Shown here one piece after another: positions 62,805 through 64,000 of a stretch of 64,000 nt of DNA. Under the pieces are notes generated by a model. The model was not told the DNA's origin. It worked only from the letters and a program-made list of their open reading frames with translations, and made no database searches. The first letter of the stretch is position 1, and each line of letters starts with the position of its first letter. Both the position numbers and the translations under genes were made by a program. The stretch comes from Rosenbergiella collisarenosi (lineage in GTDB: Bacteria; Pseudomonadota; Gammaproteobacteria; Enterobacterales; Enterobacteriaceae). Location of the stretch: NCBI RefSeq assembly GCF_018494085.1, contig NZ_JABBFP010000001.1, positions 124,001-188,000 of the forward strand, written 5' to 3'.

Positions 62805-63341
62805 TTACATACCGAGGTATTTTTTACCTTGGTCTAGCACGACGTTACAGGCTTTTGTCTTCAACTTTTTACCCATCTGGGTATTGCTCAGCGATTTCAG
62901 ATCGATTTTTTGATCATTACCGGTTGTTAGTAGGCCTTGTAGACCCTGCAGGTAACCGTTTTCTTGTTGCGAGCCTGCAGTTTGTGTCGATTGAGTCGTA
63001 GCGTCGGTGAGACCTAATTTACTCTTCAGCTGGTCGGTGACGGAACTGACGTTGTTGTCAACGATGTTGTTTTTCGCACAGTATTGCAGAATACCGGTCA
63101 CGTTCGACATGCTGTTAGCACTCACTGCACTATTTCCGCCGCCCAGTAGCTGGGTAATCGAACCGAGGGATAAGCCACCATTCGCCGTTGAGCCCGCTGC
63201 AGTCTGGCTATTACCTGAATTATTCATTAGATCGGAAGCGGTGCTGCTCAGTTTGTCCTGCCAGCTGGCCGCCTGAGCGAAAGAGGTGAAGGCTGCTGCG
63301 GCGAAGCCGAGTGCTAGAAGAGTTTTCGATGGTAAACGCAT
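62805..63341 (-). CDS. yjjA: DUF2501 secreted protein (YjjA-like)
   Basis: 178 aa with a signal peptide ending SFAQA. The mature part is Ser/Gly/Asn/Gln-rich, has two cysteines (CAKNN and KACNVVLDQGKKYLGM) likely forming a disulfide, and matches the YjjA family. Function unknown. Confidence 0.85.
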   Translation of the reverse strand: MRLPSKTLLALGFAAAAFTSFAQAASWQDKLSSTASDLMNNSGNSQTAAGSTANGGLSLGSITQLLGGGNSAVSANSMSNVTGILQYCAKNNIVDNNVSSVTDQLKSKLGLTDATTQSTQTAGSQQENGYLQGLQGLLTTGNDQKIDLKSLSNTQMGKKLKTKACNVVLDQGKKYLGM

Positions 63342-63531
63342 AGTGTTGCCTCATTGCAGTAGATAGGAAGTCCAATATTCATTAGGGACGTTGTAGCAAA
63401 TTAAGTTCATAATTTCTAATCTAAGCCTAGTCCTATCGGAATTATCTGTCTAACGAGCCGCTAACCTGTACGCGCAAAAAAAAGATTCGTCGTTTTTTTC
63501 AGCAATCGAACACTACTCCGCGTTAATCTCC

Positions 63532-63559
63532 TTGCGCCTGCGAGTCAGGCGGGTATAAT
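63532..63559 (+). promoter_or_regulatory. Promoter of the leuX-type tRNA gene
   Basis: TTGCGC, 16-nt spacer, TATAAT, followed by a GC-rich discriminator (CGGCC) typical of stringently controlled stable RNA promoters. Confidence 0.75.
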
Positions 63560-63586
63560 CGGCCACGTTTACACATCCCCTTCAGT

Positions 63587-63672
63587 GCCGAAGTGGCGAA
63601 ATCGGTAGACGCAGTTGATTCAAAATCAACCGCCCTTTGGGTGTGCCGGTTCAAGTCCGGCCTTCGGCACCA
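63587..63672 (+). tRNA. leuX: tRNA-Leu (anticodon CAA)
   Basis: 86 nt with CCA. Anticodon loop TTCAAAA in the stem GTTGA/TCAAC, class II variable arm. Its sequence corresponds to E. coli leuX, a frequent integration site for genomic islands. Confidence 0.96.
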
Positions 63673-63687
63673 AGTAAGATGAAATTA

Positions 63688-63711
63688 AGTCGCTCAAGAG
63701 CGGCTTTTTTT
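63688..63711 (+). terminator. Terminator of the leuX-type tRNA
   Basis: AGTCGC-TCAAGA-GCGGCT stem (one wobble) followed by a run of Ts. Confidence 0.8.
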
Positions 63712-63874
63712 GTGTCTAGGATTTGGCTTTTGTAAGCGCTTCGGCGGTTTGAATCAGCTTAGGCCAAGCTGCAGCAAATTATTGATATGAGCACAATCTC
63801 GGGTATATTTTCATATTACTATATTGGTACCCATATAAAATCCTTGAAAAGATAGATACTAACAGCGGATGATG

Positions 63875-63886
63875 TAGGAATTCCTA
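63875..63886. promoter_or_regulatory. Palindrome upstream of the DarT-like gene
   Basis: Perfect 12-bp palindrome TAGGAATTCCTA, 38 nt before the ATG at 63924; a possible autoregulatory operator. The rest of the 250 nt after the tRNA is AT-rich and shows no supported gene. Confidence 0.35.
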
Positions 63887-63923
63887 ACAGGAAAAACCCG
63901 ATTCATAGAAAGGGAATAGGCCT

Positions 63924-64000
63924 ATGCCAGACATTCGCGCCCAGCAGTTTCTTTATCACTTAACGGATCTTAGCAATCTGAACGACATTTTCTCCGAAGG
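63924..64000 (+). CDS. N-terminus of a probable DarT-like (DUF4433) ADP-ribosyltransferase, cut by window edge
   Basis: Only 25 complete codons are visible: MPDIRAQQFLYHLTDLSNLNDIFSEG, of which YHLTDLSNLNDIFSEG fits the DarT N-terminus (YHiThidNLpsILeeG). DarT modifies thymidine in single-stranded DNA and is paired with the DarG antitoxin; that gene would follow. AGGGAATAGG precedes the ATG. Other ADP-ribosyltransferase-fold families (RES/ART type) share this opening, so the assignment is tentative. Confidence 0.5.
   Translation, partial: MPDIRAQQFLYHLTDLSNLNDIFSE

Noticed and set aside
63673-64000. Direct repeat of the leuX 3' end (att site)
   Set aside because: No copy of the terminal tRNA sequence is seen before the window ends; the other end of an island would lie outside.

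Overview
The window looks like an ordinary enterobacterial chromosome (order Enterobacterales; Erwiniaceae-like is my guess, the genus cannot be fixed from sequence alone). The first part follows the E. coli 71-minute order: dacB / greA / yhbY / rlmE-ftsH-folP-glmM-secG-tRNA-Leu, then tRNA-fMet-rimP-nusA-infB-rbfA-truB-rpsO-pnp-nlpI-deaD and yhbW/yhbS/yhbQ/yhbP. From about 35.7 kb it switches to genes of the E. coli 96-97 minute region: ridA-pyrI-pyrB, argI, rraB, miaE, valS-holC-pepA, lptF-lptG, yjgR and a leuX-type tRNA. Proteins in the core parts are nearly collinear with their E. coli homologues.

Accessory DNA sits in four places. (1) Between tRNA-Leu(GAG) at 7.0 kb and tRNA-fMet at 20.9 kb, where E. 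coli has argG-yhbX, there is a 13.8-kb block of minus-strand genes. It holds a histamine-forming operon (amino-acid antiporter, PLP histidine decarboxylase, a histidyl-tRNA synthetase, and an unusual fusion protein) and the complete lipid A aminoarabinose operon arnBCADTEF. A PhoP-box-like repeat lies upstream of arnB. (2) Between pyrBI and argI there is an arginine deiminase operon (arcA-arcC-arcB-YfcC/ArcD-like antiporter-ArgR paralogue). (3) Between miaE and valS there is a catabolic cassette: RpiR-type regulator, class III aminotransferase, amino-acid ABC transporter and a C45-type Ntn hydrolase. (4) After the leuX-type tRNA the window ends inside what looks like the N-terminus of a DarT-type ADP-ribosyltransferase, probably the edge of a genomic island.

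The most unusual object is the last gene of the histamine operon (7143-8954, minus strand). Its N-terminal third looks like a REP-associated tyrosine transposase (Y1/RAYT) domain in which the HUH histidines and the catalytic tyrosine are replaced. The rest looks like histidyl-tRNA synthetase, with the motif 2 and motif 3 arginines and the essential arginine of the histidine-binding motif replaced. Both halves therefore look catalytically dead but structurally kept. The gene lies directly behind an intact hisS copy, and the intergenic gaps on both sides of that hisS contain strong inverted repeats. I infer a histidine- or tRNA(His)-responsive regulator that binds nucleic acid; nothing in the sequence proves this.

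Functionally, the hdc operon (histidine/histamine exchange plus decarboxylation) and the arc operon (arginine to ornithine, ammonia, CO2 and ATP) are both routes that raise internal pH, and arn remodels lipid A against cationic peptides. Together they suggest adaptation to acidic or host-associated conditions. The remainder is transcription, translation, RNA-decay and envelope housekeeping.
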